Assembly: GCA_943736015.1 (NCBI GenBank)
Contig: OX031060.1
Location: 23,513,231-23,577,230, forward strand
Source of the DNA: Tridacna crocea
Taxonomy: Eukaryota; Mollusca; Bivalvia; Cardiida; Cardiidae
DNA: 64,000 bases
Direction: 5' to 3'
How positions within the stretch are numbered: the first letter of the stretch is position 1; every line of letters starts with the position of its first letter. The position numbers and the translations under genes were made by a program. Under the pieces are notes generated by a model. That model had not been told where the DNA came from. It did no database searches and saw nothing but the letters and a program-made list of their open reading frames with translations. Below, piece after piece: positions 26,105 through 38,602 of the stretch.

Positions 26105-26673
26105 CGATCTGTCTGAAGAGAATTTTAAGTTCTTAAGCTACAGCTAACTTTAAAAATGTCGACTTTAAAATGCTTTCAGTTTAAGCATGTTTATTACTAT
26201 TTTTTTGTTCCCAAGGAAAAAAAATAAGCATTGTGAGAGAAGAGCTAAGAGCAAAGTCTCCTTCTCCTACTATGTTTTTTCTCTATCCTTCCGAAGAGAA
26301 CTCTAGGTTTTTGAGTCACAGTTAAGTTGTCGTTTGCAAATTATTTTCAGTTTGAAATTGTCTAATTTTCTCATCATAGTACTTTGCTACAGTAATGTAT
26401 TTTAATAAGCAAATCTTGTCCTTTTACCTTACTTTCTACAAATCTGATATATCCGATAATTTACCTTACTTTCTATAAACTCGAAATGTCTGATACCTTT
26501 TTGTTCTTTGGCTGGAGATGTGGACATACATGCAAAATTGATAACAGTGTTGTCTACCCGTCTTTTATTCAGAAAAAGTAAAAAACAGATACCTTCTTTG
26601 TTAACATCTTTCTCTCCCATTTTCTCCCTACTAAACCTTCCTTGTCCTACTTACTTTGTTGCATTATATAGTG
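26105..26673. other. Non-coding host sequence
   Basis: A/T-rich, no recognisable gene or element beyond short stretches reminiscent of the TTAA-flanked MITE (CAGTTTAAGC, CAGTTTGAAATTG). Confidence 0.5.
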
Positions 26674-26836
26674 TTTATTTTATCAGCTTGTGGTTATTAT
26701 GGGGAAATATTTGCCGAAAAAGGGAAAGGAAAGGTATACGAAAATAACTCGTGCCATAAGGCACGAGTTATTTTCGCGGACTTTTCTCTTTTGAGACAAA
26801 TATTTCCCCATATTAACCACAAGCTGATGAAATAAA
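26674..26836. repeat. 163-bp palindrome
   Basis: The arms TTTATTTTATCAGCTTGTGG and CCACAAGCTGATGAAATAAA bound a long inverted repeat centred on CTCGTGCCATAAGGCACGAG (about 26748-26767). Internal pairing is imperfect over AAATATTTGCC/GACAAATATTT. Probably a small foldback MITE. Confidence 0.85.
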
Positions 26837-27193
26837 TTGTATATTTCTTCTGAAATCTTTGTCAACGAAAGTCAATTTTAAAACTAGTGATCTCAGGTCA
26901 GTAAACCAGGTTTTCGGCAGGAGGAAACATTCACTGTGACGAGGAAATAATCCCCCCCACCCCAGCTCAAATGACGTCATAATTTACCCATAACATCTCT
27001 AAAAATAGACACATGAAATATATATTTTTGTTAACCTTTGTGCTATGGATATCTTTATATTAATTGCAAATAAAGATATGTATATATACATTAAATGTTT
27101 TGCTTTGTCCAGGTCTAAGATTAATGAACCATTAGGCTTGTGTCGAAGGTGTTACGTAAATATTTGTGCGTTATTAAAGCCATTTATATTTGC
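26837..27193. other. Non-coding host sequence
   Basis: A/T-rich. No gene or clear repeat seen. Confidence 0.5.
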
Positions 27194-27744
27194 TTAAAGG
27201 TGGCCTTTCAGATTTTGGGACGAAAAGTGTACAAAAATGCAATAAAACCATCCTTATATTCCCAAAGCTTTTAAATTTTCATTTATAAAACCCCAGTAGT
27301 CGAAAACCATCCGACAACACGAGAAATTAGAGATTTACTACGTCCCAGGTTGACACCAACGGGAGACACATTCTATTTTTAGATGATCAATTCACTCATA
27401 TACATACAGGAATACACAGACGAAGTTTCAAACATAGCCTCCGAAGAAGACATTATGGAAATAATTATTACATGTTTGTTATGTAATGGAATTTAAGAGT
27501 TATGAGTCACGTGCCAGTCACTTTACATTCCCCCAATGCTTTAAGTTGATTTTTGGCGCGAAATCTAAAAATACCTTAAGAGGCTACGTAGCCTTTTAAG
27601 GGAATACCATCAAAAAAATTTTTTTTTGTAACTTTATGAATCTTAATTATTGATGATTTGTATTATTTTTTCATATGAATTTCAGTGGTATATATGTGCT
27701 TTTTAATTTGGTGAGATGTAAAAATTCTAATTACCCACCTTTAA
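27194..27744. mobile_element. 550-bp TTAA-flanked non-autonomous element, copy 1
   Basis: Ends are TTAAAGGTGGCC and CCCACCTTTAA. The interior has no convincing ORF; the 75-codon frame starting at 27675 runs out of the element. It matches copy 2 (29231-29755, same orientation) and copy 3 (40584-41135, inverted) along its length, for example the AATACCTTAAGAGGCTACGT segment. Confidence 0.8.
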
Positions 27745-28054
27745 CATTGCTGGTATTTTTTTATATAACATGTCCTGCTAGAAACCAGAACCCAAAACAT
27801 TCTGGAAGAAATTTACAGTGGACATCTGAGAAGACCCTCATTTTGAAAACATCCATGCAATATATACAGTATAGGAAACTTACCCTTTTCCCACCAATCT
27901 AAAGCTGTAGCAATCACTATGATGAAAAGTATAAAAGACATCGTGGAAAAGGGAGTAACTGCTGTTTGCAAGTATTATCTGCATCTCAAACAATGCCATT
28001 TTACTCTTTGAAAGAAATATTTGAAGTGTTTAGAAACATTTTATAATTTAAGTG

Positions 28055-28125
28055 GTATTCGCAGGTGTGAGGTAGAGTTATGTCGGCCTAGTAATGGTCC
28101 CGAGTTCGATACCCGGAACCAGAAA
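28055..28125 (+). repeat. tRNA-like SINE head
   Basis: A-box-like GTGTGAGGTAGAGTTATG and a good B box CGAGTTCGATACCCGG with tRNA spacing. No full cloverleaf. The adjoining 3' sequence to about 28200 (AATGGCCGTGGATACAAT and on) is probably the SINE body. Confidence 0.6.
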
Positions 28126-28855
28126 TCAAGTTTTGGACTGTTCAATGGCCGTGGATACAATCATATACAATAAATATGAGCCATCCTCTGGTAAAAAGGG
28201 ACTTACTGCACATACTTGCATTGAAGGTTTTACCTAATCCAATTTAAAATTAAATTGCAATCTAATTTGGTTTTGATTTGAAAACGATCAAATATGATAC
28301 AAGAATATATGAACATTTTATTGTGATAATCTTGACAGCCTTTCACAACAATAATTAGCCTTGTAGCCAGTATAGATTAAGACCAGACTGTTCACAACAT
28401 GGAGCCTGATCTTTGATCTATACTGTCAAGGCCCGTAGGAAGCATTTTTGGAGGGGGGGGGGGGGGGCAAAATTTTCAGAATCGGCTTATCGTCCCGATT
28501 TGACACATATTTTGTTTGGTTATGCAGTGAGAAATACTCCGCATAATTATACTAGGGACCCAAATAGAAGGAAATTTGTTTAACATTGTTTAACATTAAT
28601 TATGAGATTTGGAGAAAAAATAAAGCAGAAAATCACACGGAATGAAATGTGACGTCAGAAATTGTTTGGTCCCTCTTACCCCCCCCCGGTCCCCTTGCCC
28701 CCTGACCCCCCCCCCCCCCCCCCCCTTGTTCCTTCGGCCCTGCTGTTCGCTCAAATGAGACACTTCAGAAAAAAGTATTCTTGGAATTGTAATAATTGGG
28801 TCTTGTTTCTCGACGAAAAATTTCTGCAACTAGTTTATTTGGAGCTTTATATCAG
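28126..28855. other. Non-coding stretch with G and C homopolymer runs
   Basis: Contains one hairpin element (28364-28432), a G run at about 28453-28468, and C runs at about 28679-28727 near GGTCCC repeats. The ORFs crossing the C runs are low-complexity and not considered genes. Confidence 0.6.
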
Positions 28856-29062
28856 GGTTAAGAAAATAAACTCTTTACAAAAACCACAAAATTTTAGACA
28901 TGCCCCAATTGAGAGCATTTTCCGACTGACAAATTCAGTGTTATTTACTTCAAAAAAATTGTCTTTCATAGGGTAGAAAACATGGAGGGTAAAGGAGAAA
29001 ATGCTGGTTATCAATGTTTTCAAAAGAATTCTTTCTATAGGGTCGTTAAAACTGGGTATTGA
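28856..29062. mobile_element. TTAA-flanked palindromic MITE, degenerate copy
   Basis: Recognised by AACTCTTTACAAAA, GGGTAGAAAACATGG, GGAGAAAATGCTGG and AGGGTCGTTAAAACTGGG in family order; the right half of the hairpin is deleted. Confidence 0.55.
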
Positions 29063-29230
29063 TTGTGTGATTTTAAGACCGATAAATACTTGCGTATCTA
29101 TCATGATTACAGCATGGTTATGTTATCAAGGAGTATTTCTGTACCAAAGGATATCAAAGGCCCTATGTAAATAATGATGACCAAATAGTTTCGATATAAT
29201 TTTACGTAACTTTCTATTTAAATTCACTCT

Positions 29231-29755
29231 TTAAAGGTGGCCATTCAGATTTTGGGACGAACACTTTACAAAAATACAAAAAATTCATCCTTATACTCCC
29301 AAGGCCTTTTAATCTTAAATTCATGAAATACCTGTAGTCGAAAACCATCGACAACAAGAGAAATTAGGGATTTACGACGGCCCAGGTCAACACCGACGGG
29401 AACCATGGTCTATTTTTAGATGAGCAACTTGCTCATTTACATACCGGAAATACACAGACGACGCTTCAAACATAGCGTCCGAGGAAGAAATTACGGAAAA
29501 TAATTACATGATTGTTATGTTATGGAATTTAAGCGTCATTAATCACGTGCCAGTCACTTTACATTTCCACAATGCTTTTTTGGTTGTTGGCGGCGAAATC
29601 TAAAAATACCCTAAGAGGCTATTTAGTCTTTTAAGGGCATACCATCAAAAAAAATTTTTTTTGGTAATTTTATGATTCTTAATTATTGATGATTTTATAT
29701 ATATATATATATTTCAATTTGGTGAGATGTGAAAATTCTAAACACCTACCTTTAA
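29231..29755. mobile_element. 550-bp TTAA-flanked non-autonomous element, copy 2
   Basis: Ends TTAAAGGTGGCC and CCTACCTTTAA. Parallel to copy 1 with scattered differences and a (TA)n expansion near its right end. Confidence 0.8.
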
Positions 29756-30054
29756 AGTAACGATATCTGCCAGAAGTAAACAATGCAGTTGTTCAATTCA
29801 AACTATACCAAGTAAAAGTCTGGAAATTATTGTGAAGATGACAATCCAAGTTTGAGCGTTTGGTCCAATTATTAGTCGGTGGGGGAAGAAATAAACTTAA
29901 AACAAGGTTAAAACCTGCCAGGTCACTCTATCTTTTATTTGCTTTTGTCTGACTTTCAAATTAATTTTTCTGCAAGCGATTAACACAATACAACAACCAC
30001 TCAATACCAGATTGTCAACTTGCCAAGTTTTCCATACTTTTAAATGTTATGGTT

Positions 30055-30284
30055 TTAACTTTTCACCAGATGACAAATTTTAGCCTTGTCCAAATTGAAA
30101 GGTTTTGCAGACCACAATTTCATTGTGGCTCAAATGGTGCAACTGTTTATTGATAGGGTAGAAAACATTGTGGGAAAAGGAGAAAATGCTGGTTACCAGC
30201 ATTTTCTCCTTTTCCACAATGTTTTTTTAAAAGGCCTCTTTCTCTATGTCGTTAAATGTCGTTATCATTGTGGTAAAGGGTTAA
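30055..30284. mobile_element. TTAA-flanked palindromic MITE, copy
   Basis: Hairpin core at about 30160-30232 (GTGGGAAAAGGAGAAAATGC then GCATTTTCTCCTTTTCCAC); right end GTGGTAAAGGGTTAA. A second, more decayed half-copy follows at about 30340-30570. Confidence 0.7.
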
Positions 30285-30810
30285 TCCAAAATGCATTTTA
30301 ACAATAACAAGTTGTCAACTTCACAATATTTTCCATACTTTTAGATGGTATGATTTTAATCCAAGTTGCATTTTAACATGGGATTTTTGGCCGCTGTTGG
30401 GCCTTTGAATTTTCACCAGACAACAACATTTTAGACTTGTGTAAATTGAAAGCATTTGTAGATGACAACTTATAAGTGGCTGACGTGTGAAATATGTCTT
30501 TGAACGGTCAGAAAATAGTGTGTGGAAAGGAGAAGATACTGTGACCAGCACTTCCTCCTTTCGAAGCTATATTTTTACAGATTTCCTTCTCGTGAGTGTC
30601 GAAATTTGGAATTGTTAGGTGAAAAAGTAAAAAAAGACGATAATTAGCATATAGACAACCACAGACATGGAAAAAGACTCACTTCAATGAAGCATACATG
30701 TACATGGTCATCAAAAGGATAAATTTGGAAGCAAACTATGGCGTTTTCAAATGGCTTCAACTTTCAGAACAAAACAAAAAAATAGAATCTGTTAGGTCCT
30801 TACCATATTC

Positions 30811-31383
30811 GCAGGCCAAGCGTTACGATCCACTACGCTACTCTACCCTTGGCGGATCAAGCTTGATTTCGACATTCCCCCGATACGCATTTTCATTGGT
30901 TGCAGCTAGCTCTAACTGCACGGTTTCAAATCGCTCGTAGCATTTCATCTTTAATAAAAATAGAACAAGGTCGCGACGTTTCGGATAAAATAGGAGGTAA
31001 GCACGGATACTTTCGTGGATGTGTGCAGGATCTGTAATGATTTATTACCGAAAAAAAAAACGTACACGAACAATATCTACAGAAAGTTTCAGTGTGACCA
31101 ATAAATCATCAGAGGTTTTAGGCTATATCCCAGCACGTGACCATGGAATGTCGAATTACGTTTGTAGTAGGTATGGAATCGGCCGAGTTGTGACGAGTGT
31201 TGCTTCATGTTGAATTATTGTATTCGTAAGCAGTTTGTAAAACGATAATCCATTGGCTATAAGAAATATGATGTAAAGGGGATAATAACCAGCATCCAAT
31301 AGGGGACGTATCGCGGGAATATCGAAATAGGGCTCGATCCGCCAAGGTAAGATCCACGCAGTGATCGTAACCTTGGCCCGCCA
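30811..31383. mobile_element. Inverted-repeat element with CCTTGGCGG arms, copy 1
   Basis: The left arm (30811-30862, GGCCAAGCGTTACGATCC ... CCCTTGGCGGATCAAGC) is mirrored by the right arm (31332-31383). The 470-bp interior has no gene. A second copy, with the same arms and interior segments, lies at 62345-62738 in the opposite orientation. Confidence 0.7.
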
Positions 31384-31465
31384 AGATGGGTCCTTACCCA
31401 CTTAATGATATCGAGCTTATTGAGGAATAAGGGTAGAAATAAAAATCTTATTGTGCCATTGTTTA

Positions 31466-31580
31466 CGGTGTAATTCAGAGAAATGACCCTCCTCTACAAA
31501 ATGACCCGGGTCATTATTCTACGTAGAGAAATAACCCATGGGTCATTTTATAATGGGAGTCATTTCTCTGCATTACACCG
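31466..31580. repeat. 115-bp imperfect palindrome
   Basis: CGGTGTAATTCAGAGAAATGAC is mirrored by GTCATTTCTCTGCATTACACCG. The interior holds further inverted copies of ATGACCCGGGTCAT and ACCCATGGGT. Confidence 0.85.
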
Positions 31581-33011
31581 GCGCCAGTTTCCCTATATAG
31601 TGTGTCGGTATATGAGATGTGTTATCTAGGTAAATGAACATATTCCGGGAAAAAAGTGACGTTTCACCGAACGTTTAGAAAATCAAAATAGCATCCGATC
31701 AGCTAATCAGATCTCAGCTCTGTCTTCAAATTATCCAATCAGAAAAGTTCTGAGACATTGACACATGTCCAAACGACCCTCATAACAGTGTCTCACTTTC
31801 ATCACTACGTTTACCGAGCTCACTGCTACGTAATGTTGCAAGACAACTGAAATTCCTATTCATTCTGGACAATTACCTCAAAGTAGATTAAAAGCTAGAT
31901 TTACAGTTTGGTTGCAAAAAAAAATGCAATAAGATGCATTTTTGTCTCCATAGCAAAAACACTGTAAGGTCAATGCAAATAATAATGACAAGAGTTGCAA
32001 TGATATCACGTTCACAAATGGCCAAAAGTGATTGAGTACCTATTCCACCTCATAACAAACAAACAAAATTATCAAGTTTATCTCTATTTACTATTACATA
32101 ACATCAGCGAAAGATAACGTCGTTCAAATATTGATAATCTGCCAGATCACAGCATAGATTTGTATCTATGTATCGTTAAGCAATCGTATTCTTTTATCTG
32201 AAACATATTTGATTCATTAAAGTGTCTACATACTAGGTAATATTCAAAATCAAATCGTTGAGAACGTTGAAGTAGTATTTGTCAAGGAAGCCGTTATGTG
32301 GAATTATAATCTGAACGAAAGAGAGAAATGTTATTCAAATATTGGCCTGAAAGTTAACCAACTTAACAAATGAAGACCTTTTAGGTTGAAGGGAGAGAAC
32401 TCATGATAAAGTTAGAATTATTTGTGTATTGGTGGTCTCCCTTTGATCACAATAGGAGAAGTCAGGAGTAACGACCCTTGACAAAACCATGCATGACGGA
32501 TAGATAGAGAAACCATGAAGTTTTACCTGAAAACTATGTTTTTGAAATATCTGGCTGTTAAAATTTAATTCCCAACATTTCAATCAATTATTTCGATCTA
32601 AAAGTGTCCATACCCAATCAAATGGACAAGCGCGGGATGAACAAGCCATGAAAAAAAAATGCCAAGGACCAAGCGATCGGTAGACAAATTAAGTATCATT
32701 GCGCCAATGGAAGGCTAAGAGGGAGTGAAGTTATGCAGAGAAATAATGAAGATTGACTGTTTCAGCAATTGTCTTTTTTCGCACGTTTTATCATATTGAT
32801 GAAATCTAAACGTATATAAGTTGTTATCTTAACCCATAGTTGGAAAAGAAGCAATTGTTGCTAAATTGGCACGTCTACAATAATTGAAGACCATACAGCA
32901 ATGGTTTTGTACGGTGACGCTAAATACTGTTAAATTACAAATTGGTACAAGGAAAAGATTGTCCTTCAATCGTATCCACGTCAAAGGTATGAATAAGCGT
33001 CGCATAACATC
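31581..33011. other. Non-coding host sequence
   Basis: About 1.4 kb with no convincing ORF, RNA gene or repeat family that I can recognise. A/T-rich. Confidence 0.5.
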
Positions 33012-33468
33012 GGTCACGGCGGGGAATCACGTGACACAACAACAACAACAATGACCGTTATTTGAAAAAATCCCCCAACTTCAGGTAAGAAAATCTTCAA
33101 TAATTCCGTTAATACATGACCGATTGGAATTCGGTTTGAAGCAGAGAAGGCGGAAGGACTCCAGGGATTTGCTTAATGTGTTAGATTTTTTAAACAACAC
33201 CTGATAAGTTATTGACGAGCAAACAAATTATCCAGGGTAAAAAATTTGTTTGCTCGTCAATAACTTTTTTATCAGGTGTTGTTTAAAAAATCTAACACAT
33301 CAAGCAAATCTCTGGAGTCCTTTCACCTTCTCTGCTTCAAACCAAATTCCAATCGGTCATGTATTAACGGAATTATTGAAGATTTTCTTACCTGAAGTCG
33401 GGGAATTTTTTCAAATAACGGTCATTGTTGTTGTTGTTTTTGTGTCACGTGATTCCCCGCCGTGTCGG
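33012..33468. repeat. 457-bp inverted repeat with a short loop
   Basis: Arms of about 215 bp (33012-33228 and 33243-33468) pair along their whole length, from CGGGGAATCACGTGAC to GACGAGCAAACAAATT, with about 14 unpaired bases at the centre. A few mismatches separate the arms. The ORF at 33250-33489 lies in the right arm and is not considered a gene. Confidence 0.9.
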
Positions 33469-34697
33469 TTAACGAAACCGACTTTGTAGATTCGGTGGCA
33501 TAATTGGGCTCACAAAGAGGCCCGTAGAATGAAAATATTCCAACATTTTTACCAATTGCAGAAGATACTATTCATTCTTCGAGACTAATTTCAGGAAGCA
33601 GGTCCGTAGCTGGCTTATATGGCTTCGCCATGTAAATATATTTTCACGATTTCTTGCTAAATAACTAACACGAAACTTTCATGTTGATAATAAATTCCAT
33701 ATGTTGCTATTTAAAGATTATTTTTTGTTGGAAAAATATATGTCCTTGTCAGACACATCTGTGCAGTCTGGTCCTGATTTAAACTATCTGTAAATGCTCA
33801 GTGAGTCGCGGTTAACAGCCTAAGGGTTAACAACTCTCTTTGTAAAACCATTTGCCAAATAGTTCCGTCTTTTTTTGACAGTAGAAATTATATCTTTTGA
33901 AAGCATTGTGAGAAAAAGCGGAAAATGTTGTTTTTCAGCCTTTCCTACATTTTGAACAATATTTTTTAGCCCACAAAATGCAAAACATTATTATAAGGCA
34001 CGTTCCATATGCCGTCGTCTGTAGAGGCTTTCAATTTGGACAAGTAAACGATATAGTTGAGTGGTAAATACTAGTAGACCAGTGGAATGAACAATGGCCA
34101 TGTTGACATTGCCATCGCCCGCCGAATGCTTGCTCAATAGAAGATGTTAGTCTCCTTTAGGTTTGTTTAAAGGCTAAATAGCAAGATTTAAGAATTATTT
34201 TTAGGCAACGATAGATACAAAGTACAATAAAATTCAAATATAGTTGTCAAGTGTAAACATATATGATGAAATCTATCAACTTGTTAAGTTTCATATTTAC
34301 ACCTCTAATAATCTATGAATTATGCTTCGGGCAAAATTTAAGTATGAAAAATAAAAAAAAGGGCAATCAATCCATAATAACATCACTGAAAGTTATGGTT
34401 TTTGTACAATGCACTTCTCCTTAATGTCATCTATCAACCTCTTAATTTTCATATTTACATCTCAAGTTATACTCGAAACAAAATTTAAGTAAGGAAAATA
34501 ACGCAGGGCAATAATTCTAACTTATACAATTAAGAGTTATGGTTCTTGTACACTGCACCTCTCTTTGATAAGACTAATCCACATCTGAAGTTACATGTCT
34601 ACACGACTTATAGTTTTCGAGCTATGCTCCGGACAAGAAAAAGTGACGGAAGGACGGCTACTATTACCATATCCCTTGGCGCTTTTCGGCTGGGGAT
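33469..34697. other. Non-coding host sequence with decayed MITE fragments
   Basis: A degenerate TTAA-type MITE is visible at about 33820-33970 (GGGTTAACAACTCTCTTTG, then AAAGCATTGTGAGAAAAAGC). Otherwise no gene is seen. Confidence 0.5.
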
Positions 34698-34698
34698 A

Positions 34699-34741
<43 letters not shown>

Positions 34742-34755
34742 ACACACACACAGAC
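34699..34755. repeat. (GA)n then (CA)n microsatellite
   Basis: GA dinucleotides from about 34699, switching to CA at about 34739. ORFs on both strands here are low-complexity. Confidence 0.95.
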
Positions 34756-35083
34756 ACGCACGGACACACGTGACAGGCTGAGAAATATCCACCAAACTAA
34801 TCAGACGGCTATTCTCACAGTCATAACACTCAATAAAACAGTAACTGATGATGGACAATTTCTGACTCACTTTGACCTGATTAACCCCTTTACAAAACAA
34901 CCCTATGTTACTATTTGAATAAAAGCTTTAGTAAATATCTTCAAAAAGGAGTAACCAGCAATTTACACATAAATCACACTTGTTTTCTATTCTTTTACTG
35001 ACTGATTCTCTTATTACAGTTACATCTGGTATTCCAGCAGTAAGCACTTTCAATACTGATGAGTCTTCAACTGTTGTAAAGGG

Positions 35084-35306
35084 TTAAATCTTTACCGAAC
35101 GACAAAACTTTAGACCTGTCCAAATTCAGAGTTTTTGCAGACGATAACTATGTGTTCGAATGGTACTCATTTTCTTTGAAATGGTAGAAGCATTGAAGGA
35201 AAAAGGAGAAAATGCTGATTACCACCATTGCCTCCTGTTCTCACAATGTTTTCTGAAGCATTTTTGCAAGATCATTAGAACTCGGTCTTGTGTGATAAAG
35301 GGTTAA
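35084..35306. mobile_element. TTAA-flanked palindromic MITE, copy
   Basis: TTAAATCTTTACCGAAC at the left, GATAAAGGGTTAA at the right, and a partly decayed GGAGAAAATGCTGATTACC hairpin in the centre. Confidence 0.7.
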
Positions 35307-37271
35307 CTGACCGACTTATCCAATGAGACGATCGGCAGCCACGTCTTCCTGTGTTAAAAGTAGTTCGATGTTTAACATACTTCCAACTGAGACTGTTAGT
35401 AATAGATATCTCCCACAATTAGTTCAGAAATTCCGCTGTGTTAGTTCAAAACACGTAGGCTACATTGATAAATTTATCAGCTCACCTGAAGACTAAGAGG
35501 TTTGATCATCGTTCAGCTTGTTTGCCCTTTGTTAGGTGTCGCCAGCAAGACACTTGTTATGAATGTAGAGGTCGCGTTTATATATGCTTAAAACTTTATT
35601 ATGTCGCATGAGAAAGAAATATCGTGGCGCAAAAATTATAAGAATCCTGTTCTTTAACCATTTTTCATGATAGTTTGTCAAAAATGATATCTTGTCACAG
35701 TCAAAAATTTGACATATGGTAAAGGTAACCAAGTCAAACTATGACAAACCGATGAAAAATCACAAGGAGGCAGACTGATCTTTGATCTGCACTGTCCGAT
35801 ATGGCGATATGTTTTCCGGCGAAAAAGTAATTAAAAGTACTTTTTCCGGCTTCGGGTTTAACTATTGCCTCGAAAAGTTCCTTTGTATTCATAAGCAATA
35901 AAAAAAATCAATTTTGAGTGTTCAAAACTGGGTCATTTGACCCAAATCAATAATATAATCATCATAATTTCATTGTCCGGAGTTTCCATTTGATATCCAT
36001 GTTTCTGTATATGGCTCTTTCGACTCCCTCCTTCCATCTCCCTCTACCTTTCCCCCCACCCCCCCAAACTATCTATACAATACAGAGTATGAAGTTTGGA
36101 GATTCAGGATCAAAATCAAGGTCAAGAGTTGGACTCCCTCAGACATTTCATTAATATTTTTCATTGAATAATAATGAAATATTCACAAAATACTGGTTTC
36201 GGTAACATTCAGGCTAAACTTGTAATTGTACGACAAAGGATCAGTTCTTAATGTCGGAGTGATGTCGGTGAACAATTTTGTAAAAACTTAAGCTTTTGAA
36301 ATGCCCAGTAATCATATAAGCTTGTGTGGATATTTGAGTAATAAATAGATCAATTGTAAGATGGTGTTCCAGGTTTGAAAAGGACAAAGAGGAACAATAA
36401 GGCTTATAAATTGTACACATTATTGATAACTAAAATGCATGGTATGCTTTCTGTCTGTCTGTCTGTCTTCAAGGTATCACATTAAAAGTTCAAAACCAGG
36501 TTAAATTTTGGTTTTAAATATGTAGGTTACTGAGCGTCATAATGAGGAGTCCATCGTTAAAACAGTATATTTTTGGTGATCGTGTTACTTCAACTTTTAA
36601 ATTCAAGCGATGACGATGGAAATACGGTGTAAGTTAAGCGATAAATGGCCTTGCGGTCTCTTTTTTAAAGGCTATCCTATGTTTTCACCCAAAACGTGTC
36701 TCAATATCACATTTATACATTTGCTGAATAATTTACGTATACAAACCCATTTTCTCAATTATGTATCGGCACAGGGTCCTACGTTGCTCCGTGTTAAATT
36801 GCAGAGCTCGTAACTTGTAGGCCCTGGATTCAAGCCACACTGGAAACACTATGGTTTTGGAGGAAGTGCCCTCGGGTAAAAACTTCTACACCCTAGCCTA
36901 GTGCTGGTTAAATCAGGGACACTTATCCTCTCTCACTCCTGCTTTTCGCATGTAACCTGATTTTCATCTTTGTCTTGTACGCTCATTACCGAAATTTCCT
37001 TTCTTCTTTTTTTTTCTCCTATTTTCATCCATCTATTTCTTTCTCTTATATTTAGTTACCTTTTTTTGTTTCCCTAGTTTGTTATATATGTTTTTTTGCT
37101 TGTTGCCATAGAAAGATTATTTTGTTCTTTTCATTGTAGGGGACGGACCGATTCTAAGTTGGTAGAACTTGTGGTCCAACCCCATTTCATTCATTTAATA
37201 AAAATATGTTTAAACTAAATCATGGACACGCATGAACTCTTGTACTGCTCAACGCGACTCTCTGACTTTTA
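35307..37271. other. Non-coding host sequence
   Basis: About 2 kb without a supported gene. The short ORFs at 35532-35732 and 36610-36813 have no recognisable domain. At 36770-37200 there is a repeat-like stretch (GTAGGCCCTGGATTCAAGCC and on), possibly a SINE remnant. Confidence 0.45.
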
Positions 37272-37339
37272 GCGGACAATGTAGATCAAGATCAGACTGC
37301 ACAGAACGTGCAGTCTGATCTTGGATCTACACTTTCCGA
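37272..37339. repeat. Short hairpin element, GGACAGTGTAGATC family
   Basis: CGGACAATGTAGATCAAG with GATCAGACTGCACAGAACGT, mirrored by ACGTGCAGTCTGATCTTGG and GATCTACACTTTCCG. The best-preserved copy together with 62091-62158. Confidence 0.8.
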
Positions 37340-37555
37340 TAAGGAGATATTATCCCCAAAACCATACTTTTGAAATACCCCAATTTTGGTTTTTAAAATC
37401 GAATTGAACAAACTCATTTTGGTTCATACATTTACAGGGTAAAAACACGGTCACACCAGCCTAACTTTGCTGGAGCGTTCCTTGAACGATAGGGAGGACG
37501 CCTAATTTCGACAAAGCTCGTCACCTCTCACAAAATGGGGAAAAAAATCTAAAAC

Positions 37556-37715
37556 ACGGGCGTTGGCTTAGCGGTGCACTGCTGAAGACGGCGTTGCTTT
37601 AGAGTTGGTTTAGCTGTAGCGAGCCTTGGTTTAGCGGTGACGCGAGCGTTGGTATAGCGGCGTTCTGTGCATGCGGGCTTTGGCTTGGCGGGGTTATAAA
37701 GTTGGTTTAGCGGCA
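37556..37715. repeat. Irregular array of TTGGTTTAGCGG motifs
   Basis: The motif TTGG(C/T)TTAGCGG and close variants occur about seven times in 160 bp with irregular spacing (for example GTTGGCTTAGCGG, CTTGGTTTAGCGG, GTTGGTATAGCGG). No gene is present; the minus-strand ORF merely reads the repeats. Confidence 0.7.
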
Positions 37716-38602
37716 TACCGCTTGTGACTACGGATTCTTTTTTCATTAATTAATTTTCATTTTACTACAGTAAATTGGCTGGGTTTTTACAGTTTCCTTA
37801 TGACACTAAAGATGGCTGACTACTGTACACAATCAAAGGTTCAATTTTAATAAAACTGGGCTCTATCTTTTGGTTTGACAGTAAGGTATTTGAACAGGGC
37901 TTATCAAGAACTTGAAACTAGTTTATTAATAAGCCTGACCTCAATATCACTGTTTGTAAAACTTGTGTGTGCGTTTACATCGTCTTTTTTGTTACTATTT
38001 TTGGAATTTTATCTGTATTTATATTCAACTTGATGCCTTTGAACCCACTCTAAAATTTTGTTTTATGTATTCACATAATGAAGGTTTGACTTTTTCTACC
38101 AGTGTTTGGATACTTTTTCACATACGCTTTTGTACGGGTAAGTGACATTATTGACAGTTTACAAGATTGCTTTTCTCATATTTTAATCACAGTATGTTTT
38201 CCAAAAATAAAAAAAAACAACATAATTTATTAAGTGTTAGAGGCCACTCATTTAATTTATCATCAGGAAAACCTGGGTGGGGACAATTCAACACAAACCA
38301 CGACGGGAAATTTCATATAAACATAAATATAATAATTATTAATTGAAAATACTTATTCAATTAAACAGGGCTTTGCTCATCTTTAGTCACAAACTACATA
38401 GTCACGTATTTATCGTCAAACTATGCAGAGGGTTAAGCCATTGCAAAACTGATTATTCCGCACAAGCAACGCATAACAACATGATCATGATTGAATTTCA
38501 TAATTTTTTTTTTTCAGAAGAATTTATTTTAATCTGAAGTGCCTTATCCAGCCTACGTGTGGAATCTTTGCTGTGTAGTATAGGCAAGGGCTCGATACTG
38601 AA

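Noticed and set aside
28596..28829. Gly-rich ORF
   Set aside because: Produced by the poly-C tract.
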